A stretch of DNA of 17,054 nucleotides from Chloroflexota bacterium (GTDB lineage: Bacteria > Chloroflexota > Limnocylindria > Limnocylindrales > CSP1-4): assembly GCA_013696275.1 (NCBI GenBank), contig JACCYW010000143.1:1-17054 (forward strand), given 5' to 3'. Made by a program: the position numbers and the translations under genes. Under the pieces are notes generated by a model. That model made no database searches. It had not been told where the DNA came from and saw nothing but the letters and a program-made list of their open reading frames with translations. Numbering within the stretch: position 1 is the stretch's first letter; each line of letters begins with the position of its first letter. Shown here in pieces: positions 6,256-13,340 of this stretch.

Positions 6256-8729
6256 ATGGAGCGTGCCACGGAGCGACACGAGGTCGCGCCAGCCGCCGGT
6301 CGGGGGACGGGACCGGCCGGCCTGACCGAAGCAGAAGCGGCCGCACGCCGCGCCCATGGCCTCGGCAACGATGCGGCCATCTCGAGTGGCCGGACCTATC
6401 TGGACATCCTGCGCGAGAACGCGTTGACCGTGGTCAACGTCCTGCTGATGGCCATCGCCAGCGTCCTCGTGGTGCTCGGTCTCCTTGGTGATGCTGCCGT
6501 CACGGCGGTGCTGGTGGTGGTCAACGTGGTCGTCGGGGTATTCCAGGAGACACGTGCCAAGCGAAGCCTGGATCGCCTTTCGGTGCTCACCCGGCCGACC
6601 GCCAGCGTGGTGCGCCAAGGCGTGGAGCGTATCGTCGACCCGGCTGAGGTGGTGCTGGGCGACCGGCTCATCGTGCGGCGGGGCGGCCAGTTGATGCTTG
6701 ACGGCGTCATCGGCGAAGGTGAGATCGAGGTCGACGAGTCGCTCCTGACGGGCGAAATCCGACGGCATCCCCAAGCGCCCCGGCGAGGAAGTCCTGTCCG
6801 GCTCTTTCTGCGTGACCGGCGAGGCCAGCTACGAGGCGACCCGCGTCGGCGCCGATTCCTTCGCCAACCAGTTGACCGCCGGTGCGCGGGCCTTCCGGGA
6901 GGACCGGACGCCCATCCAGCACGACGTCGCACGGGTGATGAGGACGATGAGCCTGCTGGTCGCCGTCACGGCCATCCCTGTGGCGCTCGCACTGTGGCTG
7001 CGTTCGGGACGCTGCCAGTGGTCGAGACGGCGCGCTCGGCGGCCGTCCTGGTGGCGCTCGTGCCGCAGGGTCTGGTGGTCATGGTGACGGTCACACCTAT
7101 GCCTTGGCCATCGTCCGGCTGGCAGGTGCCCATGCGCTCATCCAGCGCGCCAACGCGGTCGAGTCGATGAGCCGTGTGGACGTGCTCTGTCTGGATAAGA
7201 CGGGCACCCTCACGACACCGCTCATCGAGCTGGCCGACATCAGGGTGATGGTGCCCGAAGCGGAGCTGCGGAGCGCGCTGGGCGATCTCCTGGCCAGTGC
7301 CACCCTCGCGACGCGCAGCGCCGATGCCATCCGAGCGGCGTACCCGGGGACCTCTCGGAAGCTGGCATCCGAGGTCGCCTTCACCTCCGAGCTGCGCTGG
7401 AGCGGACTCTCCTTCGTCGGGTCGGGCGTCTCCTATTGCCTGGGCGCACCGGAGGTGCTGTTGCCGTGCCTGGCAGGGGCGGCCGATACGAACGTCGCCG
7501 GCTCGGTCGGTCGGTGGGCCGATGAGGGCTTACGGGTGATGCTCTTCGCCGCCACGCCTGCCGGCGCGAGCCTCCACGATGGTGAGGGACAGCCGCAGTT
7601 GCCGGAAGCGATGCGACCGCTGGCAGTGCTGGCTCTGCGCGAGCAGCTGCGGCCCGATGCCCGCAGTACGTTGGCGCGTTTCGGCGAGGCTGGCGTGTCG
7701 CTGCGCATCATCTCCGGCGACAACCCGGATACCGTTGCCGCCCTGGCGCGCCAGGCAGGTGTGAAGCTCGATGGCCGCGCGGTGTCCGGCCTGGAGCTGA
7801 CCGGCATGAACGACGAGGCGCTCGGCAGAGCGGTCGATGCCGCGACCGTCTTCGGACGCGTGCCTCCGTCACTGAAGGCGCGTCTGGTGGCAGCGCTGCG
7901 CGCGCGCGGACACTGGGTCGCGATGGTGGGCGACGGCGTCAACGACGTCCTGTCCCTCAAACAGGCCCATCTGGGAATCTCCATGCAGAGCGGCAGCCAG
8001 GCGACGCGGGCGGTGGCCGACATCGTGCTACTGGATGATCGCTTCTCTGCGCTGCCGGAAGCGGTGGTGGAGGGCCAACGCATCATCACCGGCATGCAGG
8101 ACAGCCTGCATCTCTTCCTGGCGCGGGCTCTGTACATGGCCCTGGTCATCCTGGGAGCGGCTCTAGCCGGTCTGGTCATCCCCGTCTCGCCGCGCCACAA
8201 CACGGTGCTGGCGCTTATCACGGTGGGCATCCCGGCCCTGTTCCTGGCCCTGTGGGCGCGACCCGCCCGGCCCGGCCTCGACTCATTGCGGCGCATCCTC
8301 CGCCTGGTCATCCCACCAGCCGTGGCATGCGCCGCGCTGGGTCTGCCGTTGTACGCGTGGTACTCGCGAAGCTCGGATGTGGAGACGGCGCGCACCGCTT
8401 TCACGACCTTCGCGGTGGTCTGCGGGCTGGGACTGCTGCCGCTGCTGGAGCCGCCGGTCGGGGAGTCGATGAGCGGCGCCGACGCCGACGGCGCGGACAT
8501 CCGGCCGAGCCTGCTAGCCCTCGCCCTATTGGCAGTCTACGGATCCTTCTTCCTGGTCGATCCGGTGCGAACGTTCTTCGAACTGGTGCCCCTCGAGGTG
8601 GCGGACTGGGCGCTCATCCTTGGGCTGGCCATCGTGTGGGCGGGTCTGGTCATGGCGTTCTGGAGGCTGCGACTGGTCGACCGCGTGCGCTCCCTGTCTT
8701 CCGCCGGAGGTGTCGGCGGCCGATCATGA
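6256..8729 (+). pseudogene. CtpE-like cation P-type ATPase, interrupted by three frame changes
   Basis: Joined across frames, this is about 823 residues, near the length of mycobacterial CtpE, a calcium-related P-type ATPase. The pieces match family order: N-terminal GLTEAEAAARR, two membrane helices (residues 58-98), and an actuator domain ending LLTGE (E167). Then SDGIPKRPGEEVLSGSF, a helix with PQGLVVM, the phosphorylation motif DKTGT (D at 7194), SGDNPDT near 7713, GDGVND near 7928, and six C-terminal membrane helices. The frame breaks at GAAATCC (6754-6760, one extra A), again near 6998-7003 (one base missing relative to the read-through), and at CACAC (7092-7096, two extra bases). The last 1.6 kb is open and clean. 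All catalytic motifs survive, so either the gene decayed recently or the assembly has local indel errors. As written, translation would stop early or give a missense tail. It starts 2 nt after the hydrolase stop. Confidence 0.85.
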
Positions 8730-10010
8730 AGCAGGATGGGCGCACAGCCCTGACTCGGCCTCCGCGAGGTGCGCCAGGATCTGCTCGCGCAGGCGATCCA
8801 AACCACCGGCTACCGACTGGGTGGCGCTGCCGATCGAGGTCAGTTGGGTCTTGAGCGCCCGGATGGCCTGGATCTGAGCCCTGATCTTGTCCAGCGCCAC
8901 GCGCAAGGCCACGGTATCCATCTCCGACTCCTTGTCGCGGATCGAGGTCAGCGCCAGCAGGCGGGCGAGCCTGACGGCGGCCTCGAGCGAGGCCGCCTGC
9001 GGGGCATCCGTGGCCAGGACGCAATAGACGTCCCCTCCGCGCATATCGAACGGTGCGATGCCGGCTGGCGCGTGAGCTTCTGAGAAGACGACCAGGCCGA
9101 CGCAGGCGCCTCGGTTACGTTTGGCCGCCTCCAGCTCCTCGCGCATCTGCCGGCCTGAGATGGAGCGGTCCTTGCACTCGACGACGACCCGCAGTTCCGT
9201 CCCGCGCGAGAGTCGTCCGTCCAACGTCAACAGGAAGTCGCCCTTCTTGGAGCGCAGTTCGGCGCCGGCTTCGTCGGACGTCCGATCGAGCAGGTCGCCG
9301 GCACCACGGGCCAGCTCGGCCAACAGGCCACCGACCGTCGCCTCGAAGTCGGCGCCCTTGGCTGCCGAGCGCGCCCGCTCCGCAGCCCGGGCCGCGGAAC
9401 CTGCCTCGATGGCCGCGAGCTGCTCATGCACCTTGGCGAACCCTTCGCTGACCTCAGAGCGGAATTGGTGCAGCGGCGAGCCCAGGCGGGTGGGATCCAG
9501 CAACTGGGCCAGGCGCGACGCGTCACCATCGAAGTAGCCCCCGAGCAACGTGCGCATCCGGCCGATGGCACTGTCGCGTCTGGTCTCATCGAACAGATCA
9601 GCGACCAGACCGTGTAGCTGGCCTCTGTCACCCAGGAACCTCTCCAGCGTACGCGGCAGGCGGCCGTCCCCATCGGCGAAGTTCTGGCGCAGGAGACCGT
9701 CAAGCTCCTTGGCGGCGCGCTCATTGACTGCCTGGGTGCGTTGCAACAGGCCTTCGAACTCGCGCCTTACCACGTCGACATCCAGGCTGACGCCAGCATC
9801 CTGCAGAGCGGTCAGGCCGATACGCATCGCTCGCTCCAGGAGCAACGGGCGGTCGGCCTCATCCCTATCCGCCACGAAGGCGGCGAGCATCGGATCAGCG
9901 AGCGTGATTCGCTCGATCGAGATGCGCTCGCCGACCACCTGGACGCGCGGTCCGAGACTCTCTGGGGAGGGGAGGCGGATGATGTCTGCACGGCTCATGC
10001 GCGTCATCAT
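8724..10010 (-). CDS. Coiled-coil protein with PD-(D/E)XK-like nuclease core
   Basis: A 428-residue soluble protein that I cannot place in a named family. Residues 1-200 are largely helical and charged (IERITLADPMLAAFVADRDE, then a long helix through VRREFEGLLQRTQAVNERAAKELDGLL). Residues 190-222 are Ala/Arg-rich coiled coil. Residues 218-310 look like a restriction-endonuclease fold: KGADFE (E223), KKGDFLL (D258), VVVECKDR (E278, K280), then QMREELEAAKRNRGACVGLVVFS. The E...D...ExK order is the PD-(D/E)XK signature. The C-terminus (residues 340-428) is helical again. DUF2130- and RmuC-like proteins share the coiled-coil plus nuclease layout, so DNA binding or cleavage is plausible but inferred. 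The start is ATG 10010; ATG 9998 is an alternative (CATGAT lies 7 nt before it). The stop overlaps the ATPase stop in the palindrome TCATGA, and the gene diverges from the hydrolase at 10042 with 31 nt between. Confidence 0.8.
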   Translation of the reverse strand: MMTRMSRADIIRLPSPESLGPRVQVVGERISIERITLADPMLAAFVADRDEADRPLLLERAMRIGLTALQDAGVSLDVDVVRREFEGLLQRTQAVNERAAKELDGLLRQNFADGDGRLPRTLERFLGDRGQLHGLVADLFDETRRDSAIGRMRTLLGGYFDGDASRLAQLLDPTRLGSPLHQFRSEVSEGFAKVHEQLAAIEAGSAARAAERARSAAKGADFEATVGGLLAELARGAGDLLDRTSDEAGAELRSKKGDFLLTLDGRLSRGTELRVVVECKDRSISGRQMREELEAAKRNRGACVGLVVFSEAHAPAGIAPFDMRGGDVYCVLATDAPQAASLEAAVRLARLLALTSIRDKESEMDTVALRVALDKIRAQIQAIRALKTQLTSIGSATQSVAGGLDRLREQILAHLAEAESGLCAHPAS

Positions 10011-10029
10011 GTGACCCGCCCGTGCCAGC

Positions 10030-10035
10030 TAGTCT
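10030..10035 (+). promoter_or_regulatory. -10 box TAGTCT of a leaderless promoter
   Basis: TAGTCT ends 6 nt before ATG 10042 and there is no Shine-Dalgarno, as expected for a leaderless transcript. The surrounding 20 bases recur with two changes at 11888-11907. Any -35 would lie inside the first codons of the divergent nuclease-like gene. Confidence 0.5.
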
Positions 10036-10041
10036 GTCACC

Positions 10042-10560
10042 ATGCAAGTAGTCCTCGCCCCAGGTGCTTCGGGTGATGCGACGACCCTTCAGCCATTCGT
10101 GGCCGGCTTGCTGGCGCGCGGCATCGACGCTCGCGCCATCGATATCCCCAAGCGCCGCGCCGAGGCTGCCGTCGACTCGTATCTGGAGCGGTCCGGGCAA
10201 GGCATCGATACCGTCATCGGTGGCCAGTCCTATGGCGGCCGGGTGGCCAGCCTGGCCGCCGCTCGACCCGACACCGACCTCGGCGGGCTGATCCTGCTGA
10301 GCTATCCCCTCCAGGCGCCAGGCAAACGGGACCAGCCGCCTCGGACCGAGCATTGGGCCCACATACGCTGCCCGGTGCTGTTCCTTTCGGGGCGATCCGA
10401 TCCGCTTGCGCCCATCGGGTCGCTCGAGCGCGCGATAGCCGATCGCCTCCCCGGTGCGACCCTCCACACGTGGCCCCGGATGGGCCACTGGCTCGGCGCG
10501 GTAGCCGACGAGGTGATCGAGCGCATGGCCGACTTCGTGGCCGGCCTGGGTCACCGATGA
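10042..10560 (+). CDS. Small alpha/beta hydrolase, KANL3/Tex30-type
   Basis: A 172-residue single-domain hydrolase without a cap. It starts LAPGASGDATTL, has the nucleophile elbow GGQSYGGR (S63), LILLSYPLQAPGK (84-95), acid D120 in SGRSDPLAP, and H149 in RMGHW. The SYPLxxPGK segment after the elbow is characteristic of the KANL3/Tex30-like hydrolase family (Abhydrolase_11). The physiological substrate of these enzymes is poorly known. The likely leaderless start is ATG 10042. The stop TGA (10558-10560) overlaps the ATG of the adenosine deaminase gene (ATGA), so the two are translationally coupled. Confidence 0.88.
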   Translation: MQVVLAPGASGDATTLQPFVAGLLARGIDARAIDIPKRRAEAAVDSYLERSGQGIDTVIGGQSYGGRVASLAAARPDTDLGGLILLSYPLQAPGKRDQPPRTEHWAHIRCPVLFLSGRSDPLAPIGSLERAIADRLPGATLHTWPRMGHWLGAVADEVIERMADFVAGLGHR

Positions 10561-11669
10561 GCATCCCCTGGGAGACCATCCGTCAGGCGCCCAAGGTGCT
10601 CCTGCACGACCACCTCGACGGTGGTCTCCGTCCGGCCACGGTCGTCGAGCTGGCCGTCGCGCAGGGCTATACCGAGCTGCCCACGCTGGATCCAGACGAG
10701 CTGGGCAGGTGGTTCACACAGGGTGCCGATCGGCAGAGCCTGGAGCTGTATCTCGATGGCTTCCGCCATACGGTCGGCGTGATGCAGACGCCCGAAGCGA
10801 TCGAGCGGGTGGCCTCGGAATGCGTCCAGGACCTGGCCGCCGATGGGGTCGTGTATGCCGAGGTGCGCTACGCACCAGAACTCAGTACGCAGAGCGGCCT
10901 TTCCTTGGACGCCGTCATGGACGCATGGCTGCGCGGCTTCGAGAAGGGCACCCAGCTGGCAGCCGGGGCTGGCCAGCCCATCGCCGTCGGCGCCATCGCG
11001 ACGGCCATGCGTCAGTTCGCTCGATCGGTCGAGATCGCCGAGCTCTCGGTCGCCTTCCGCGACCGGGGCGTGGTCGGCTTCGACATCGCTGGACCAGAAG
11101 CTGGCTTCCCGCCCAGTCGGCACCTGGATGCCTTCCAGTTCATCCACCGCGCCAACTTCCACGTGACCATCCACGCTGGCGAGGCTTTCGGACTGCCGTC
11201 CATCTGGGAAGCCCTGCAATGGTGCGGCGCTGAGCGCTTGGGGCATGGGGTACGCATCGCCGACGACATCGAGGTCCAGCCGGAGGGCCGCTTTGCCATG
11301 GGCAGGCTCGCGACGTACGTCCGCGATCGGCGAGTACCCCTTGAGATGTGCCCGACGTCCAACGTCCACACCGGAGCTGCCCCCTCCATCGAGGCGCACC
11401 CCATCGACCTGCTGCGACGTCTGCGGTTCCGGGTGACGGTCAACACCGACAACCGGCTGATGAGCGGCGTATCCCTCTCGTCCGAGTTCGAGACTCTGAT
11501 GCAGGTCTTCGGATTCGGATTGGACGAGATGCAATGGCTGACGCTGAACGCCATGAAGTCGTCATTCGCGCCGTTCGATCAGCGGTTGCGGCTCATCAAT
11601 GGCGTCATCAAGCCCGGCTACGCTCGACTCATGGCCGAAGCGATGGCCGTAGCGCCGACCCTGGCCTGA
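10557..11669 (+). CDS. add: Adenosine deaminase
   Basis: A 370-residue zinc enzyme of purine salvage that converts adenosine or deoxyadenosine to inosine or deoxyinosine in the cytoplasm. The motifs are complete: H17 and H19 (HDHLDGGLRP), the substrate-binding AGPEAGFPP loop, H206 and catalytic E209 in IHAGEA, H230 in LGHGVRI, CPTSN (265-269), and metal ligand D298 in VNTDNRLMSG. The NTDNR form of the last motif is common in actinobacterial-type Add. Length is normal for the family. The start at ATG 10557 overlaps the previous gene by ATGA and gives the usual short N-terminus before the HxH motif. It is followed by a short palindrome and the convergent zinc-ribbon gene. This is an ordinary single-domain Add; no RADAR-type partner ATPase is nearby. 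Confidence 0.96.
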   Translation: MSIPWETIRQAPKVLLHDHLDGGLRPATVVELAVAQGYTELPTLDPDELGRWFTQGADRQSLELYLDGFRHTVGVMQTPEAIERVASECVQDLAADGVVYAEVRYAPELSTQSGLSLDAVMDAWLRGFEKGTQLAAGAGQPIAVGAIATAMRQFARSVEIAELSVAFRDRGVVGFDIAGPEAGFPPSRHLDAFQFIHRANFHVTIHAGEAFGLPSIWEALQWCGAERLGHGVRIADDIEVQPEGRFAMGRLATYVRDRRVPLEMCPTSNVHTGAAPSIEAHPIDLLRRLRFRVTVNTDNRLMSGVSLSSEFETLMQVFGFGLDEMQWLTLNAMKSSFAPFDQRLRLINGVIKPGYARLMAEAMAVAPTLA

Positions 11670-11699
11670 GCCTAGCCCTAGGCAGCCTCCGCCAGGCTC
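11668..11699. terminator. Inverted repeats between convergent add and zinc-ribbon genes
   Basis: GCCTAG-CC-CTAGGC (11670-11683) begins directly after the add stop. A wider pair, GAGCCT (11668-11673) and AGGCTC (11694-11699), could form an alternative stem. The site overlaps the 3' end of the minus-strand zinc-ribbon gene. It may act as a weak bidirectional terminator; no T-run is present. Confidence 0.4.
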
Positions 11700-11821
11700 G
11701 GACGAACGGGTTCCTCGAAGATGAAGGTGGTGCAACACTCGGGGCATGAGGGATCGTTGGCACAGGCCGCGAACTCCGACTCGATGCTTGCCCCACACCA
11801 CGGACAGTCCCAACTCACCAT
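11678..11821 (-). CDS. Small zinc-ribbon protein, 47 residues
   Basis: A very short gene supported by motif and ribosome site. It begins MVSWDCPWCGASIESEF and continues to a second knuckle, CPECCTTFIFEEP. The CPWC (C6, C9) and CPEC (C26, C29) pairs are a classic four-Cys zinc ribbon, with Cys20 and Cys30 extra. The tail VRPSLAEAA is acidic/Ala-rich. A Shine-Dalgarno GGAGAG lies 7 nt before ATG 11821, better than most genes here. Similar tiny zinc-ribbon proteins are scattered through GC-rich bacteria with no known role; RNA, DNA or protein binding is possible. It ends 8 bp from the add stop, converging with it. The antisense frame on the + strand (from 11721) lacks such motifs and is treated as a shadow. 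Confidence 0.75.
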   Translation of the reverse strand: MVSWDCPWCGASIESEFAACANDPSCPECCTTFIFEEPVRPSLAEAA

Positions 11822-11963
11822 CGGTCATCTCTCCAGTGCGGATGCCGGCTCGATCGCCGAGCGGCTGATGGACATGCTGAGCCCGGGCCGTGCCAGCTTG
11901 TCTGACACAGCGCGGTGACGCGGCTCGATTTCACCCGGCGGCGGTGGGACGCCACGCCCAGGA

Positions 11964-11982
11964 CCTGACCGGCCGGGTCAGG
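11964..11982. promoter_or_regulatory. Palindromic operator-like site before the ParB-like operon
   Basis: CCTGACC-GGCCG-GGTCAGG is a perfect 7 bp inverted repeat with a 5 nt spacer. It ends 1 nt before the -10 box at 11984-11989, so it covers the -35/spacer region, a classic repressor position. It could also form a hairpin, but no gene ends just before it. Confidence 0.45.
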
Positions 11983-11983
11983 C

Positions 11984-11989
11984 TACGCT
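11984..11989 (+). promoter_or_regulatory. -10 box TACGCT of a leaderless promoter
   Basis: TACGCT ends 6 nt before ATG 11996 and there is no Shine-Dalgarno, the same spacing as at 10030 and 3537. No consensus -35 is seen; the palindrome occupies that position. Confidence 0.5.
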
Positions 11990-11995
11990 TGGTCG

Positions 11996-12610
11996 ATGCA
12001 GGAGCGGATCGGTACGCTGGCCGGCGAGGCCAGCCGCCTGGTACGCCGTCGGATCGAGCGTAAGCGCCCGCGGCGGAGACGAACGCCGGACCGGCTGGCG
12101 CTGCTCTTCGACGTCCATCCGGAAGCCCGTCAGGCGTCGCCCCGGGAGGCAGGTCTCCACGTGGTGCCCATCGATCAGATAGTCGGCAGTGCCGTCGAGC
12201 CGGTCCAGCGAGGGCGCGATTTCCGGCCCTTTCGGGGACTGCGAGGTCCCGACTGGGAAGCGCGGTACCAGCGGATCCTGCGGGCCATGAACCGCCTGGA
12301 GGTGCTGCCGCCCATCGATGTCGTGCGCTTTGGCGACGGCTACTGGGTGGTGGATGGCCACAATCGGGTCGCCGCGGCGCGGGAGGTCGGCCAGGTCGCC
12401 GTCGATGCGGCGGTGACGGACCTCCGATCGCCCGGTGAGACCGGTCGACCTGCCGCGCCTATCGCGCCTTACCTGGAGCAGAGCCTCGAGCTGCGGGCGG
12501 CCGGTGGCGGACGCCGGATGACCCATGAGGGAGCCAGGCAGCTGGTCGACCCGGCAGCCATCGCAGCCGAGCGGCGGGCGGCCCAGGGCGATGAAGGGGA
12601 GGCATCATGA
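11996..12610 (+). CDS. ParB/sulfiredoxin-fold domain protein
   Basis: A 204-residue protein. Residues 11-30 are strongly basic (RRRIERKRPRRRR), perhaps nucleic-acid or membrane contacting. The core, residues 55-142, matches the ParB N-terminal-like fold: VVPIDQIVGS, RYQRILRAMNRLEVLPPIDVV, GDGYWVVDGHNRVAAAREVG. The DGHNRVAAA box is the counterpart of the GERR box of ParB and the phosphate-binding box of sulfiredoxin. Stand-alone proteins of this type (often DGHHRV) are widespread in Chloroflexota and Actinobacteriota, with no proven function; nucleotide binding is likely, chromosome partitioning is not, because the ParB helix-turn-helix and a ParA are absent. It heads an operon with the metallophosphoesterase and acetyltransferase genes. 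The start is leaderless, next to an operator-like palindrome. Confidence 0.8.
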   Translation: MQERIGTLAGEASRLVRRRIERKRPRRRRTPDRLALLFDVHPEARQASPREAGLHVVPIDQIVGSAVEPVQRGRDFRPFRGLRGPDWEARYQRILRAMNRLEVLPPIDVVRFGDGYWVVDGHNRVAAAREVGQVAVDAAVTDLRSPGETGRPAAPIAPYLEQSLELRAAGGGRRMTHEGARQLVDPAAIAAERRAAQGDEGEAS

Positions 12611-12630
12611 GCGCCCCATCGAGACGGTGA
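12607..12630 (+). other. Seven-codon ORF bridging the ParB-like and phosphoesterase genes
   Basis: ATG 12607 overlaps the ParB-like stop (ATGA) and has GGGGAGG 4 nt upstream, yet its frame encodes only MSAPSRR before TGA. That TGA overlaps a GTG (GTGA, 12627-12630) in the phosphoesterase frame. It may be a coupling mini-ORF, or a sign that an indel separates the true start from the rest of the phosphoesterase gene. Confidence 0.35.
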
Positions 12631-13340
12631 TCCACCGCTTCACGATGCCTTGGCCGACCGCTGGGTCAGCCCACGGAGTCGCTCGCCCTATCCGGCTGCT
12701 TGCGGTGTCCGACGACCGGGACCCCTCGCTGGAGCGATCGGACGTGCGCACGACCGTCGGGCCCATCGACCTGATCGTGGGCTGTGGCGATCTGGAGCCC
12801 GACTACCTGAGCATGCTCGGAGATGCCCTGATGGCGCCGCTCGTCTACGTGCGCGGCAATCATGACCGCGGCATTGGCTGGACCGAGGGTTCATGCCGCG
12901 CCCCGGACCCGATGCCGGATGCCCGGCCTATCGAACGAGCCGACCTGCGGCTGGCCGGTCTCTCCTGGCCGGGCAGGCTCGACGGTCGGGCCGAACGAGA
13001 CGAGAAGGCGGCTTGGCGACAGGCGCTCGCCCTGGCCGCGCGCACGGCGATGAGCGAGTCGGCGTCGCTGGTGCTCATAAGTCACGTCCCGCCGCAGGGA
13101 CTGGGTGACGCCGCCGACGCCTACCACCGCGGATTCCCGGCTTATCGCTGGCTCCTTGGTCGCCTCCGTCCGCGGCTCTGGTTGCACGGCCACACTCATC
13201 GTGCTTCGTGCGTCTCGAACCTCGATGTGGCGGGTGCGACCAACGTGCTCAACGTGACGGCCGCGACGCTCATCGAGCTCACCCCGGTGCCGGCCAAGGG
13301 AGCGCTGCCCGAGGCCGGTGCGCTAGAGGCGAGACGATGA
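12627..13340 (+). CDS. Calcineurin-like metallophosphoesterase
   Basis: A 237-residue phosphoesterase of the binuclear-metal superfamily. Motifs: VSDDRDPSL (D29, D32) in the place of the first DxH, GCGDLEPDYL (D55), GNHD (77-80), ISHVPP (H153) and GHTH (188-191). The S-D-x-x-D-P form of the first motif seems characteristic of a subgroup that also has CGDLxxxYL, so it is probably not a defect. The substrate is unknown; cyclic nucleotide, phosphodiester or phosphoprotein are all possible. The start is uncertain: GTG 12627 overlaps the stop of a seven-codon ORF, ATG 12645 is the next choice, and ATG 12591 would overlap the previous gene. No Shine-Dalgarno supports any of them, except that GGGGAGG points at the out-of-frame ATG 12607. 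The stop overlaps the next ATG (ATGA). Confidence 0.87.
   Translation: MIHRFTMPWPTAGSAHGVARPIRLLAVSDDRDPSLERSDVRTTVGPIDLIVGCGDLEPDYLSMLGDALMAPLVYVRGNHDRGIGWTEGSCRAPDPMPDARPIERADLRLAGLSWPGRLDGRAERDEKAAWRQALALAARTAMSESASLVLISHVPPQGLGDAADAYHRGFPAYRWLLGRLRPRLWLHGHTHRASCVSNLDVAGATNVLNVTAATLIELTPVPAKGALPEAGALEARR

Noticed and set aside
10557..11669. Adenosine deaminase as part of a RADAR-like antiviral system
   Set aside because: The protein is a normal-length single-domain Add in purine-salvage style; no RdrA-like ATPase or membrane partner is adjacent.
11721..11918. 65-residue + strand frame opposite the zinc-ribbon gene
   Set aside because: No Shine-Dalgarno and no motif, whereas the minus strand has two CxxC knuckles and a good ribosome site.
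11996..12610. Chromosome-partitioning ParB
   Set aside because: It lacks the ParB helix-turn-helix and dimerisation parts, no ParA is adjacent and no parS-like site was recognised.
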